Shown: positions 1 to 7,214, counted from the stretch's first letter. The stretch is DNA of 9,926 nucleotides from Betaproteobacteria bacterium (GCA_009921765.1 RFXC01000162.1:1-9926), one strand, 5' to 3'. Numbers and translations are program-made. The notes: generated by a model not told the origin, from the letters alone.

Positions 1-649
1 TATACGGCACATGGATCGCCTTGATACCGACCGCCGCGTTGAACGATTCCGCGATCAGGTGCGCGGTGGCACCGGTGCCGGACGACGCGAAGGTGTACTT
101 GCCCGGTTCGGCGCGCACCTTTGCAATCAGTTCGTTGATGTCGCGCGCCTGAAAGCCCATACCCGTGACCAGCACATAAGGCGACATGCCCACCATCGCC
201 ACCGGCTGCAGATCGCGCTCGGGGTCATAGGGCGTGCGCGTCATGAGCGGGCTCACGGTGACCGGTCCAGACGACGCAGCAAGGAGCGTGTAGCCATCGG
301 CCTCCGATTTGGCGACCGCATCGGTGCCGATGGTGCCGCCCGCCCCAGCCTTGTTGTCGATCACCACCGGCTGGTTGAACAGTTTGGACAATTCCTGGGC
401 GACCACGCGACCGGCGAGGTCGGTCGCCTGCCCCGGGGGCCATGGAACGATCATGCGCATGGGTCGAGTGGGGTAGGCGGCCTGCGCCAGCACGCTGGAG
501 GGGATCCATGATGCGGCGGCAGCACCTGCCGCGCCTGCCACCAGCCGGCGCCGCGTCTGCCCAACGGGGCCCACCCAATCGGGAGCTCGGCCGGTTTCGG
601 TGTCGGCGCAGTTCCGCACCGGATACGACGCTGAGAATCGCGATTTCAT
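1..649 (-). CDS. Bug/TctC-family periplasmic solute-binding protein (partial, runs off left edge)
   Basis: The first 216 codons are present; the C-terminal third lies beyond the window. Bug proteins bind small carboxylates or related ligands in the periplasm and usually serve tripartite tricarboxylate (TctABC-type) uptake. The start ATG (649-647) follows an AAGGAGA ribosome site at 6 bases. The N-terminus is a long Tat-like signal: polar residues 1-31, TRRRLVAGA at 32-40, a hydrophobic stretch, and a probable cleavage after VLA (residue 55). Mature-protein family marks are the first ligand loop (VPWPPGQATD, 68-77), DNKAGAGGTIG (98-108), DGYTLL (118-123), the YDPERDLQPV segment (141-150) and HVPY (213-216). 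It lies 38 bases downstream of the cyclase-family gene and is probably co-transcribed with it. The ligand cannot be read from the sequence. Family assignment is firm; any link to benzoate is inference from proximity. Confidence 0.92.
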   Translation of the reverse strand, partial: MKSRFSASYPVRNCADTETGRAPDWVGPVGQTRRRLVAGAAGAAAASWIPSSVLAQAAYPTRPMRMIVPWPPGQATDLAGRVVAQELSKLFNQPVVIDNKAGAGGTIGTDAVAKSEADGYTLLAASSGPVTVSPLMTRTPYDPERDLQPVAMVGMSPYVLVTGMGFQARDINELIAKVRAEPGKYTFASSGTGATAHLIAESFNAAVGIKAIHVPY

Positions 650-687
650 GAAGAGTCTCCTTGAATGTTGTAAGCGCAGCCCGCAGG

Positions 688-1515
688 TCACACAGCCTGG
701 TCGGTACGTCCCTGCAGCGCCCGGGTAGACGCCAGCAACCCGTCATCGACAATTGCGACCGCCCGCGTCCAGCCCGCAGACGCACCACGGATCTTGAACG
801 GAAAGCATGAAATCACGAATCCGTGTGGCGGCAACGATTCGAGATTGTGCAGCTTCTCGAGATGGCTGTAACCAATATGCCGGCCCGCTTTGTGCCCTTC
901 CCAGATCAGTGCGGCGTTACCGGTCTGTTTGTATTTCTCGGCGGTATAGACGAACGGCGCGTCCCAGCTCCAGGCATCGGTGCCGGTCAACCGGACTCCG
1001 CGCTCGAGCAGATACATGGTGGCTTCGTATCCCATGCCACAGCCTGCCGTGACGTAGTCGTCATTGCCGTAGCGCGACCCCGCGCGGGTGTTCACCACCA
1101 CGATATCCAGCGGTTGCAGCGTGTAGTCGATTCGTTTGAGTTCGGCCTCCACATCGGCAGCGGTCACCACATAGCCGTCTGCGAAGTGGCGGAAATCGAG
1201 CTTGACGCCCGGCTGAAAACACCATTCGAGCGGCACTTCGTCGATGGTGGCCGCGCGCTCGCCATGGTTCATCGTGGGATGAAAGTGCCAGGGCGCATCA
1301 AGATGCGTGCCGTTGTGGGTAATGAGTTCCACCTTTTCCACCGCCCAGCCTTGGCCATCGGGCAGGTCTTCCTTCCGAAGCCCCGGAAAAAATGGCTCGA
1401 TCTGCGAATAGCTTTGCTCGTGGTTGATGTACTGGATCTTGGGATTGAACGGGCGCGGGTCGGACAGCGGCTCGTTCTCGAGAAAAATCGACAGGTCGAT
1501 GAAGCGGCGGGTCAT
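688..1515 (-). CDS. Cyclase-family (kynurenine formamidase-like) metal-dependent hydrolase
   Basis: This 275-residue protein belongs to the cyclase/kynurenine formamidase superfamily (PF04199 type), whose characterised members hydrolyse amide or related bonds with a bound metal. The hallmark is HNGTHLDAPWHF at residues 67-78, which supplies the metal-binding His67, His71, Asp73 and His77. Other recognisable parts are TGTDAWSWD (177-185), GHKAGRHIGYSHLEKL (207-222) and a C-terminal CFPFKIRGASAGWTRAVA segment (237-254), as in longer members of the family. Length is normal to slightly long. The start ATG at 1515-1513 has an AGGAGA site 5 bases upstream. No signal peptide is seen, so it is probably cytoplasmic. 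It leads a minus-strand unit with the Bug gene downstream and is divergent from a second Bug gene, so it may process a carboxylate or amide that these proteins help import. The substrate is unknown. Confidence 0.9.
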   Translation of the reverse strand: MTRRFIDLSIFLENEPLSDPRPFNPKIQYINHEQSYSQIEPFFPGLRKEDLPDGQGWAVEKVELITHNGTHLDAPWHFHPTMNHGERAATIDEVPLEWCFQPGVKLDFRHFADGYVVTAADVEAELKRIDYTLQPLDIVVVNTRAGSRYGNDDYVTAGCGMGYEATMYLLERGVRLTGTDAWSWDAPFVYTAEKYKQTGNAALIWEGHKAGRHIGYSHLEKLHNLESLPPHGFVISCFPFKIRGASAGWTRAVAIVDDGLLASTRALQGRTDQAV

Positions 1516-1653
1516 CCGGGTCTCCTGAGTTTTCCTTGTGCGCGTGCGCCCCGGGCGGGCGAGCGGATCGAAAGTCTACCGTGCGCGGCGACAGGCGCTA
1601 CACTGCCCGAGGCTCATCACAAGCGCTACCCCCATTCAAGCAGGAGACCTCCC
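1516..1653. promoter_or_regulatory. Divergent intergenic region between the cyclase-family gene and the Bug gene
   Basis: These 138 bases separate two divergent start codons and must hold the promoters of both units. The only clear signals are the two ribosome sites (AGGAGA on the minus strand next to the cyclase start, AGGAGA at 1642-1647 for the Bug gene). A TACACT at 1599-1604 could be a plus-strand -10 box but lacks a convincing -35 partner. There is no TGCA-N6-TGCA site like those of the box promoters, so this divergon is probably not under BoxR. Confidence 0.45.
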
Positions 1654-2661
1654 ATGAAGAACTCGCCTTCGAAGCCCAGGCGCCAAGCGCTGTCGCGGGC
1701 CCTGCCCTCGCTCGCCATCGGCCTCTGCGCAGCCATCGCCAGCGGCACCGCGCCGATTGCAGGCGCGCAAACCGCCGCACCCGCCACCCGCCTCATCGTG
1801 GGCTACACTGCAGGCGGCCCTGTCGACGGCGCGGCGCGCCTGATCGCCCCCGCACTCGCGCGCGAGCTCGGCAGCCCGGTGGTCGTAGAGAATCGCCCCG
1901 GCGCCAACGCCACGCTGGCGGGCGACCTGGTGGCCAAGGCCGGTGCTGACGCGTCGCTCCTCTGGTTTGCGGCGAGCCCGACGGTCACCATCAGCCCCAA
2001 CGTGATGCGCAAGATGAGTTTCGACCCCATGCGCGACCTGCGTCCGCTGGCGCCCGTGGTGAGCTACTACAACGTGCTGGTGATCAATCGTGACCTGCCG
2101 TTCAAAGGCTTCAACGATCTGGTCGCCTACGCCCGCGCGAACCCGGGAAAGGTCGCCTTCGGCTCGGCAGGCATCGGCGGCTCGAACCATCTGGCCGCTG
2201 AACTCCTTGCCATCAAGACCAATACGAAAATGACGCATGTGCCCTACAAGGGCAACGCACCCGCCATGACCGATGTGATCGGCGGTCAGCTGACCATGAT
2301 GTTCGACATCATCAGCACTGCCCTGCCCCAGATCACCTCGGGCCGTGTCCGGGCCATTGCAGTGAGCTCGCCGACCCGCAACCGCTCGCTGCCCGATGTG
2401 CCGACGCTGATCGAGTCGGGTGTCCCCGATTTTGACGTGGGCGGCTGGATGGCAATCTATGGTCCGCCTGCGCTACCCGATGCCGCGGCCCAGCGTGTCA
2501 CCGAAGCCACGCAACGTGTGCTGGCCCAGGCCGAGATCCGCAGCCGGCTGGAAGATCTGGGCTTTACGCTCTGGACGGGCGATGGCGCGACGCTGTCAAA
2601 GCGTGCCATCGCCGAGCGCGCCATGTGGGCCACAGTCACCAAAGGCATCGAGATCGACTGA
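1654..2661 (+). CDS. Bug/TctC-family periplasmic solute-binding protein
   Basis: A complete 335-residue protein of the Bug (TctC) family, which captures carboxylic acids or similar solutes in the periplasm. The start ATG is set by AGGAGA (1642-1647), 6 bases upstream; the open frame continues upstream but without support. The signal peptide covers residues 1-38, with PRRQAL near its start (Tat-like), a hydrophobic core at 18-36 and a probable cleavage after AGA (38). Family marks are YTAGGPVDGAAR (51-62, first ligand loop), VENRPGANATLAG (78-90), FDPMRDLRPLAPV (123-135), FGSAGIGGSNHLA (169-181, second ligand loop), HVPYKGNAPAM (195-205) and DVPTLIESGVPDF (248-260). It is transcribed alone here, divergent from the cyclase gene, and converges on the alcohol dehydrogenase with 10 bases between stops. 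No TctA/TctB genes are visible, so its transporter partner is elsewhere. The ligand is unknown. Confidence 0.95.
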   Translation: MKNSPSKPRRQALSRALPSLAIGLCAAIASGTAPIAGAQTAAPATRLIVGYTAGGPVDGAARLIAPALARELGSPVVVENRPGANATLAGDLVAKAGADASLLWFAASPTVTISPNVMRKMSFDPMRDLRPLAPVVSYYNVLVINRDLPFKGFNDLVAYARANPGKVAFGSAGIGGSNHLAAELLAIKTNTKMTHVPYKGNAPAMTDVIGGQLTMMFDIISTALPQITSGRVRAIAVSSPTRNRSLPDVPTLIESGVPDFDVGGWMAIYGPPALPDAAAQRVTEATQRVLAQAEIRSRLEDLGFTLWTGDGATLSKRAIAERAMWATVTKGIEID

Positions 2662-2674
2662 GCGATCACGCTCA
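2659..2674. other. Short perfect inverted repeat spanning two convergent stop codons
   Basis: TGAGCG-ATCA-CGCTCA is a perfect 6-bp stem with a 4-base loop. Its left end is the stop codon of the Bug gene and its right end is the reverse complement of the alcohol dehydrogenase stop. A second perfect 8-bp inverted repeat (AGCGCCCG at 2675-2682, CGGGCGCT at 2697-2704) follows directly, inside the dehydrogenase 3' end. No T-run follows on either strand, so this is not a classical intrinsic terminator. It may help end transcription or protect 3' ends in both directions, or be chance in GC-rich DNA. Confidence 0.35.
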
Positions 2675-3745
2675 AGCGCCCGGTCGCTCGGTGTCACGGG
2701 CGCTCAGCACCGTGCGCCCGTGCACCCGGCCGGCACGCAGATCGTCCAGCGCCTGTTGTGCTTGCGCAAGCCCGCGCACATTGAGCGGCATGGGAGGCAG
2801 CACCTCGCTCCGCGCGAGCGCCATCAACTCATGCATGTCGGAAAGGCTTCCCACATACGACCCGATGAGGGTCACCGCCTTCAGCACCAGCATGGCAGGC
2901 GACACCGGCGCCGAACCGCCGAACAACCCCACATTCACGAGCGTGCCACCCTTGCGAAGCGCGCCCAACCCGAACGAAAAGCTGTCGGCCGACCCGACGA
3001 AGTCAACCGCTGCCGCCACCCCGCCTAGCGTAGCTTTCTGGAGTGACCGCAGCGCACCTTCGGCGTGGGGGTCGATCACCTCGCCCGCGCCCGCCTCGTG
3101 CACCAGCGGCCAGCGGGTGCGATCGGGCTCGGCCACCCAGGGCGACTGACCGAACAGATGGCGAGCCAGACGGATGCCCGACAGTCCGACACCGCCGGCA
3201 CCGATGATGAGGAGGGGCGCGTCAGCTGCCAGGCCCCCGAGCTTTTTCAGCGCGCCGTAAGCGGTGAGGCCTGAGCAGGCGTACACGCAGGCCTGCTCTT
3301 CAGCAAGCGGCGCGAAATCAATCAGATAGCGCGGATGCGGTACCACCACATGCGTGGCAAACCCGCCATCGCGGTTTACGCCGAGCGCGGCAGGGTTCGG
3401 GCACATCTGCTCCTGCCCGCCGCGACAGACCGCGCACCCGCCGCAGCCGATCCATGGATACACCACGCGCTGCTGTCCGATCTGCACATCCTGCGCGTCG
3501 GGTCCGATCGCCACTACGGTCCCCGCAATCTCATGGCCAGGCGTACGAGGCGGCGCAACCGATCGCGTGAGGTCCACCTTTGCCCCGCCGCCGAGGTCGA
3601 AGTGCCCGTCCTGCAGGTGAACGTCGCTATGACATACGCCGCAGTGCCCGACCCGAATGATGACCTCGGTGCCATGCGGCGTCGGTGTATCGCGCATCAC
3701 CTTCGCAAGCGGGCGGCCGAACTGCTCAATGCGCTGGCTGATCAT
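2672..3745 (-). CDS. Zinc-dependent medium-chain alcohol dehydrogenase
   Basis: This 357-residue protein is a typical zinc MDR alcohol dehydrogenase: NAD(P)-linked oxidation of an alcohol to an aldehyde or the reverse, in the cytoplasm. Catalytic zinc ligands are visible as Cys38 (GVCHSD), His71 with Glu72 (PGHEIAG) and Cys157. The structural zinc site is Cys101, Cys104, Cys107 and Cys115. The Rossmann nucleotide loop is GAGGVGLSG at 182-190; Glu206 and Asp208 after the second strand suggest NAD rather than NADP, which is inference. The start ATG has GGGAG 7 bases upstream. It is the last gene of the bclA-hydrolase-dehydrogenase unit, 27 bases after the hydrolase. Its likely role is a peripheral step, such as oxidising an aromatic alcohol toward benzoate, or reduction/oxidation of a semialdehyde from the box pathway. 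It is not the expected boxD, which is an aldehyde dehydrogenase of another family. Confidence 0.93.
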   Translation of the reverse strand: MISQRIEQFGRPLAKVMRDTPTPHGTEVIIRVGHCGVCHSDVHLQDGHFDLGGGAKVDLTRSVAPPRTPGHEIAGTVVAIGPDAQDVQIGQQRVVYPWIGCGGCAVCRGGQEQMCPNPAALGVNRDGGFATHVVVPHPRYLIDFAPLAEEQACVYACSGLTAYGALKKLGGLAADAPLLIIGAGGVGLSGIRLARHLFGQSPWVAEPDRTRWPLVHEAGAGEVIDPHAEGALRSLQKATLGGVAAAVDFVGSADSFSFGLGALRKGGTLVNVGLFGGSAPVSPAMLVLKAVTLIGSYVGSLSDMHELMALARSEVLPPMPLNVRGLAQAQQALDDLRAGRVHGRTVLSARDTERPGA

Positions 3746-3772
3746 TGGAACACTCCCGGGAGGAAGCCGACA

Positions 3773-4594
3773 TCATGCGCCAGTGCCCATGAACGCCGCC
3801 AGCTCATCGAGCAGTCGGCCGGGCTGGTCACGGTGCGGCGAATGGCCGCAGTGGGGCAGTTCCACCACTTTCGTTCCCGGAACGCGGCGCGCAATACCGT
3901 AAACCTGCTCGAGCGTGCCATAAGGATCCTCGATCCCCTGAAGCGCAAGCAGCGGACAGCGGATCCCGGCAATTTCTTCCTCGATTGACCAGCTTCGAAA
4001 GGCTGCGCTGAGCCAGGTCCGATTCCAGCGCATGAAGGTGGCCTCGGCATCGATGTGATGCCGCGCGAGCCCTTGCCTGAGCGATCCGTTCAAGAAGGCA
4101 TCCCGCGCGAGTTCGATGCTGTGCACCGAAAGCGCTTCAACCAGAATATGCGGGGCGAGCAGAATGGCGCCGGCGAGCCGATCCGCCGCATGCGCGGCAT
4201 GAATCAGCGCGATCGAGCCGCCATCGCTGTGTCCCAGGAGCCAGACCGGATGATCGCGGCCATTGATGGCGAGCGCTGCAAGCACAGCCGGCAGCACCTG
4301 TAGCGCCTCGGTATGCATGTAGTCGGGCGACCAGACCACATCGCGCGCGCAAGGCGTGGATTGCCCGTAACCGGGGCGGGAATACACCAGCGCCCGGCAG
4401 CCCAGCCGCTCGCACACCGCCGCTGGGAAATCGCGCCACATGGAGACCGAGCCCAGGCCTTCATGCAGAAACACGACCATCGGCCGGCCCGGGTCAGACG
4501 CCCCCAGCAGGACGGTTTCGATCTGCACCTCGCCGGCGCCGGTCGCGATGCTCACCATCCGGCGCTCGGAGGCCGGACGCGCAGCGCTCATCAC
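3773..4594 (-). CDS. Alpha/beta-fold hydrolase in the bclA operon
   Basis: A 273-residue alpha/beta hydrolase. The nucleophile elbow is GHSDGG with Ser123, the acid is probably Asp223 (GIEDPYGT, 220-227), and the histidine is His251 (HCGHSPHRDQP, 248-258). The oxyanion-hole region is FLHEGLGSVSMW (42-53). No signal peptide is seen, so it is cytoplasmic. The start overlaps the bclA stop in an ATGA, indicating translational coupling; a second ATG follows directly. Predicted hydrolases (called lactone hydrolases in some annotations) occur in box clusters. Possible jobs are hydrolysis of benzoate esters to feed BclA, opening of a lactone formed from the ring-cleavage semialdehyde, or thioester proofreading. 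The sequence does not choose between these. The fold is certain, the substrate is not. Confidence 0.9.
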   Translation of the reverse strand: MMSAARPASERRMVSIATGAGEVQIETVLLGASDPGRPMVVFLHEGLGSVSMWRDFPAAVCERLGCRALVYSRPGYGQSTPCARDVVWSPDYMHTEALQVLPAVLAALAINGRDHPVWLLGHSDGGSIALIHAAHAADRLAGAILLAPHILVEALSVHSIELARDAFLNGSLRQGLARHHIDAEATFMRWNRTWLSAAFRSWSIEEEIAGIRCPLLALQGIEDPYGTLEQVYGIARRVPGTKVVELPHCGHSPHRDQPGRLLDELAAFMGTGA

Positions 4595-6174
4595 CGGTTG
4601 GCCTCGGCTTCGCGAAGCCGGAAGCGTTGAATCTTGCCGGTCGCAGTCTTGGGAAGATCCGACACGAAGTCGATAAAGCGCGGATATTTGTAGGGCGCGA
4701 GCCGGTCTTTCACGAAGGCCTTGAGATCCGCCTCGTTGGCCGACTGCCCGGGCTTCAAGACCACGAACGCCTTGGTCTTGGTGAGGCCGTCAGCATCCTG
4801 CACACCGATCACGGCCGCCTCCAGCACCGAAGGATGCTGAATGAGCGTTGCCTCCACCTCGAACGGGCTCACGTAAATGCCGCTCACCTTCAGCATGTCG
4901 TCGCTGCGACCTGCGTAGGTGTAGCTGCCATCAGCGTTACGCACATACTTGTCGCCGCTGCGGGTCCAGCCGCCCTGAAAGGTTTCGCGGGTCTTGGTGC
5001 GATTGGCCCAGTACATGAGCGCAGACGACGGGCCATGGATGTAGAGATCGCCAGTCTCGCCGTCGGCGACCGGCCCGCCGTCATCGCCCCGCAGCTCGAC
5101 CTGATAGCCCGGCACCGGCCAGCCGGTGGTGCCATAGCGAACGCGGTCGGGGCGGTTCGACAGAAAAATATGCAGCATTTCGGTGGAACCAATGCCGTCG
5201 ACGATGTCCACGCCAAAGTGTCGCTTGAAGCGCTCACCGAGTTCGGCCGGCAGCGCCTCACCGGCCGACGACACGAGACGCAGCGCCACCGACTCGCGCG
5301 CCGGCAGCGCCGGGTGGGCGAGCATGCCCGCAAAGCCGGTCGGCGCGCCAAAGAACGCAGTGGGCTTGACGCCCCCGACCTCGCCCACCCAGCGGCGAAA
5401 GACCGCATCAGGCGTGGCGCGGTCGGCCATCAGCAGTGTGGTGGCGCCCACGCTCATGGGAAAGCTGAGGCCATTGCCCAGGCCGTAAGCGAAGAACAGT
5501 TTTGCTGCGGAAAAACACACATCCGACTCGGTGAGGCCCAGCACGCGTTGACCGTAGAGCTCAGCCGTCCAGTAGGGGTTGGCATGCGAATGCACCGTTC
5601 CCTTGGGACGCCCTGTTGAGCCCGACGAGTAGAGCCAGAACGCCGGATCGTCGGCGTGGGTGGCCGCGGGCCTGGGGGCAGGTTCGTGCGACTTCAGAAA
5701 CGCCTCGAGATCGGCTTCGGAGGGATGGAGCGGCGCGGCCGGCCGCGACACAAGCACCCGCCCGACCTCGTGATCGGAGCGGGTGAGCGCCGCATTCAGT
5801 GTGGGCAGCAAGGCCCCGGAAACCATCACCAGCTGGGCACGCGAGTGTTCGAGCATGTAGGCGTAGTCGTCGGCCGTGAGCAGGGTGTTGACCGCCACGG
5901 GTACCAGCCCTGCGTAGAGAGCGCCCAGGAAACACACCGGCCAGTCGGTGCAGTCGTGCATCAGGAGCAGCACCCGCTCCTCGCGCCGCAGCCCCACGGC
6001 ACGAAGCCCGGCGGCGAGGCGCCGTACCTGCAGCTCAAGCTCCCGATAGCTCAGACTGCCCTGGTCATCAACAAACGCAGCCTTGTCGGGACGCCCGGCA
6101 TTGGCTGCCATGAGATGCGCGGCGAAGTTGAATCGGTCACCCGGCGCAATCGGCTCGGTCTGCGGTGCGGTCAT
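4591..6174 (-). CDS. bclA: Benzoate-CoA ligase
   Basis: A 527-residue ANL-superfamily acyl-CoA synthetase that converts benzoate, ATP and CoA to benzoyl-CoA, the entry step of the box pathway, in the cytoplasm. The adenylate-forming P-loop is SSGSTGRPKG (183-192). GAPTG is at 276-280, the A5 motif is DGIGSTEMLHIF (326-337), the hinge motif is GRSDDMLKVSG (422-432), and the catalytic lysine is Lys514 in KTATGKIQRF (509-518). The FFAYGLGNGLSFPMSVGA stretch (227-244) and the position beside boxR/boxC/boxB support benzoate rather than a fatty acid. The chosen ATG (6174) has GGGAG 6-7 bases upstream; an in-frame ATG at 6213 would extend the protein by 13 residues but has no good ribosome site and lies at the predicted transcription start. 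It heads a minus-strand unit with the hydrolase (ATGA overlap) and the dehydrogenase, and is divergent from boxR. Confidence 0.95.
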   Translation of the reverse strand: MTAPQTEPIAPGDRFNFAAHLMAANAGRPDKAAFVDDQGSLSYRELELQVRRLAAGLRAVGLRREERVLLLMHDCTDWPVCFLGALYAGLVPVAVNTLLTADDYAYMLEHSRAQLVMVSGALLPTLNAALTRSDHEVGRVLVSRPAAPLHPSEADLEAFLKSHEPAPRPAATHADDPAFWLYSSGSTGRPKGTVHSHANPYWTAELYGQRVLGLTESDVCFSAAKLFFAYGLGNGLSFPMSVGATTLLMADRATPDAVFRRWVGEVGGVKPTAFFGAPTGFAGMLAHPALPARESVALRLVSSAGEALPAELGERFKRHFGVDIVDGIGSTEMLHIFLSNRPDRVRYGTTGWPVPGYQVELRGDDGGPVADGETGDLYIHGPSSALMYWANRTKTRETFQGGWTRSGDKYVRNADGSYTYAGRSDDMLKVSGIYVSPFEVEATLIQHPSVLEAAVIGVQDADGLTKTKAFVVLKPGQSANEADLKAFVKDRLAPYKYPRFIDFVSDLPKTATGKIQRFRLREAEANR

Positions 6175-6199
6175 GCGTGTCTCCCGGAAAATTTTTGGC

Positions 6200-6235
6200 T
6201 TGCTCGAGTTCAAAACATGCAGTATTGTGCATGCA
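6200..6235 (+). promoter_or_regulatory. boxR promoter with embedded BoxR operator (TGCA-N6-TGCATGCA)
   Basis: TTGCTC (6200-6205) and TATTGT (6223-6228), 17 bases apart, form a sigma70-like promoter for boxR. TGCA repeats lie at 6218-6221, 6228-6231 and 6232-6235, so the -10 box sits between and partly within them. TGCA pairs separated by six bases are the known type of target of the BoxR/BzdR family. A repressor here would block RNA polymerase, giving boxR autoregulation. The predicted transcript starts near 6235. Confidence 0.75.
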
Positions 6236-6247
6236 CTCTAAGGTCAA
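6221..6247 (-). promoter_or_regulatory. Candidate bclA promoter overlapping the same operator
   Basis: On the minus strand TTGACC (plus 6247-6242) is followed after 15 bases by AATACT (plus 6226-6221). This gives a start near 6214 and a leader of about 40 bases to the bclA ATG. The 15-base spacer is short and the -10 match is 4 of 6, so the call is tentative. If real, a single BoxR site would control bclA and boxR in both directions. Confidence 0.35.
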
Positions 6248-6257
6248 GAGCGGCCCC

Positions 6258-7214
6258 ATGTCAAGCAACACACAGCGCGCCCCGGGGGCGCCGGATACAG
6301 CAAAGAACCCCTTTCTGGTCGCCCTAGGCGAGCGCGTGAAGTCACTGCGCTCACGGCGCGGCATGACGCGGCGGGCTACCGCTCAGGCCGCAGGCGTCTC
6401 CGAACGGCATCTCGCCAACCTCGAATACGGCATTGGCAATGCCTCGATCCTGGTGCTGCAGCAGGTCGCCCAGGCGCTTCATTGCCCGATCGCAGAGCTG
6501 ATTGGCGATGAAACGACCTCCAGCCCGGAGTGGCTGCTGCTGCGGTCGCTGCTGGAGGGGCGGGACGACGCCACCGTCCGCGAGGTACGGCTGGCCGCAG
6601 CCCGTCTGCTGGGCGACCCCTCCGCCGACTCGAAACCCAATCGCCGCATTGCGCTCATCGGGCTGCGCGGTGCCGGCAAAACCACGCTGGGCCAGGCACT
6701 CGCGCAATCGCTAGGTTTTCCTTTCGTCGAACTGAGCCGGGAGATTGAACGCCTGGCCGGCTGCGACACCGGCGAGATTCAGGCGCTCTACGGCCAGAAC
6801 GCATACCGGCGCTACGAGCGCCGCGCACTCGAGGAATCGCTCTCGGCGCACGAGCAGTGTGTGATCGCCACGCCGGGCGGCCTGGTGACCGACGCAGGAA
6901 GTTTCAACCTCCTGCTCGGCCGCTGCATCACCGTCTGGCTGAAGGCTGACCCCGAGGACCACATGCGCCGGGTGGTTGCGCAGGGCGACATGCGACCGGT
7001 GACGGCAAGCCGCGAGGCCATGCAGGATCTGCGCAACATCCTCGACGGCCGCTCCGCGTTCTACTCAAAAGCCGCACTCCATGTCGAGACCAGCGGCCGA
7101 ACACTCGACGAGGCGCGGGCCGCCCTTCTGCAGGCCTTGAAGGAACCACTCAATCTTCCCGCGGCTGCGATTCCCCCGCAGCCACAGAAAGGACTGGCGC
7201 CGAATGTGCAATAA
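6258..7214 (+). CDS. boxR: BoxR, benzoyl-CoA-responsive HTH / shikimate-kinase-like repressor
   Basis: This 318-residue protein has the two-domain layout of BoxR/BzdR, repressors of aerobic and anaerobic benzoate pathways relieved by benzoyl-CoA. Residues 20-83 are an XRE-type helix-turn-helix domain (LGERVKSLRSRRGMTRRA, then QAAGVSERHLANLEYG). Residues 84-128 form a linker, and residues 130-295 resemble shikimate kinase. The P-loop is GLRGAGKT (135-142); AYRRYE (182-187), ATPGG (204-208) and MRP (245-247) match kinase positions for substrate arginine, glycine pair and lid. The shikimate-binding DxD is replaced (VELSREIE, 157-164), fitting a sensor rather than an enzyme. The start at 6258 has AAGAG 7 bases upstream. 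An in-frame ATG at 6231 is rejected because it lies upstream of the predicted transcription start. boxR is divergent from bclA and precedes boxC by 117 bases that contain a separate promoter. Confidence 0.95.
   Translation: MSSNTQRAPGAPDTAKNPFLVALGERVKSLRSRRGMTRRATAQAAGVSERHLANLEYGIGNASILVLQQVAQALHCPIAELIGDETTSSPEWLLLRSLLEGRDDATVREVRLAAARLLGDPSADSKPNRRIALIGLRGAGKTTLGQALAQSLGFPFVELSREIERLAGCDTGEIQALYGQNAYRRYERRALEESLSAHEQCVIATPGGLVTDAGSFNLLLGRCITVWLKADPEDHMRRVVAQGDMRPVTASREAMQDLRNILDGRSAFYSKAALHVETSGRTLDEARAALLQALKEPLNLPAAAIPPQPQKGLAPNVQ

Noticed and set aside
823..1653. Long plus-strand open frame upstream of the complete Bug gene
   Set aside because: It is antisense to the well-supported cyclase-family gene; the Bug protein starts at 1654 with a ribosome site and signal peptide.
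2675..2704. 8-bp inverted repeat as an intrinsic terminator
   Set aside because: The loop is 14 bases and there is no T-run on either side, so it does not meet the usual pattern.
4627..5619. 330-codon plus-strand open frame opposite bclA
   Set aside because: It is a GC-rich shadow of bclA; its translation shows no recognisable domain and bclA motifs are unambiguous on the other strand.
6165..6257. Upstream ATGs at 6165 and 6231 as boxR starts
   Set aside because: Both precede the predicted transcription start near 6235 and would encode residues from the promoter and operator; 6258 has a ribosome site and the family-like N-terminus.
7207..7210. Extra TGCA upstream of the boxC promoter as a further operator half-site
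   Set aside because: A single 4-base match without a partner six bases away is expected by chance.
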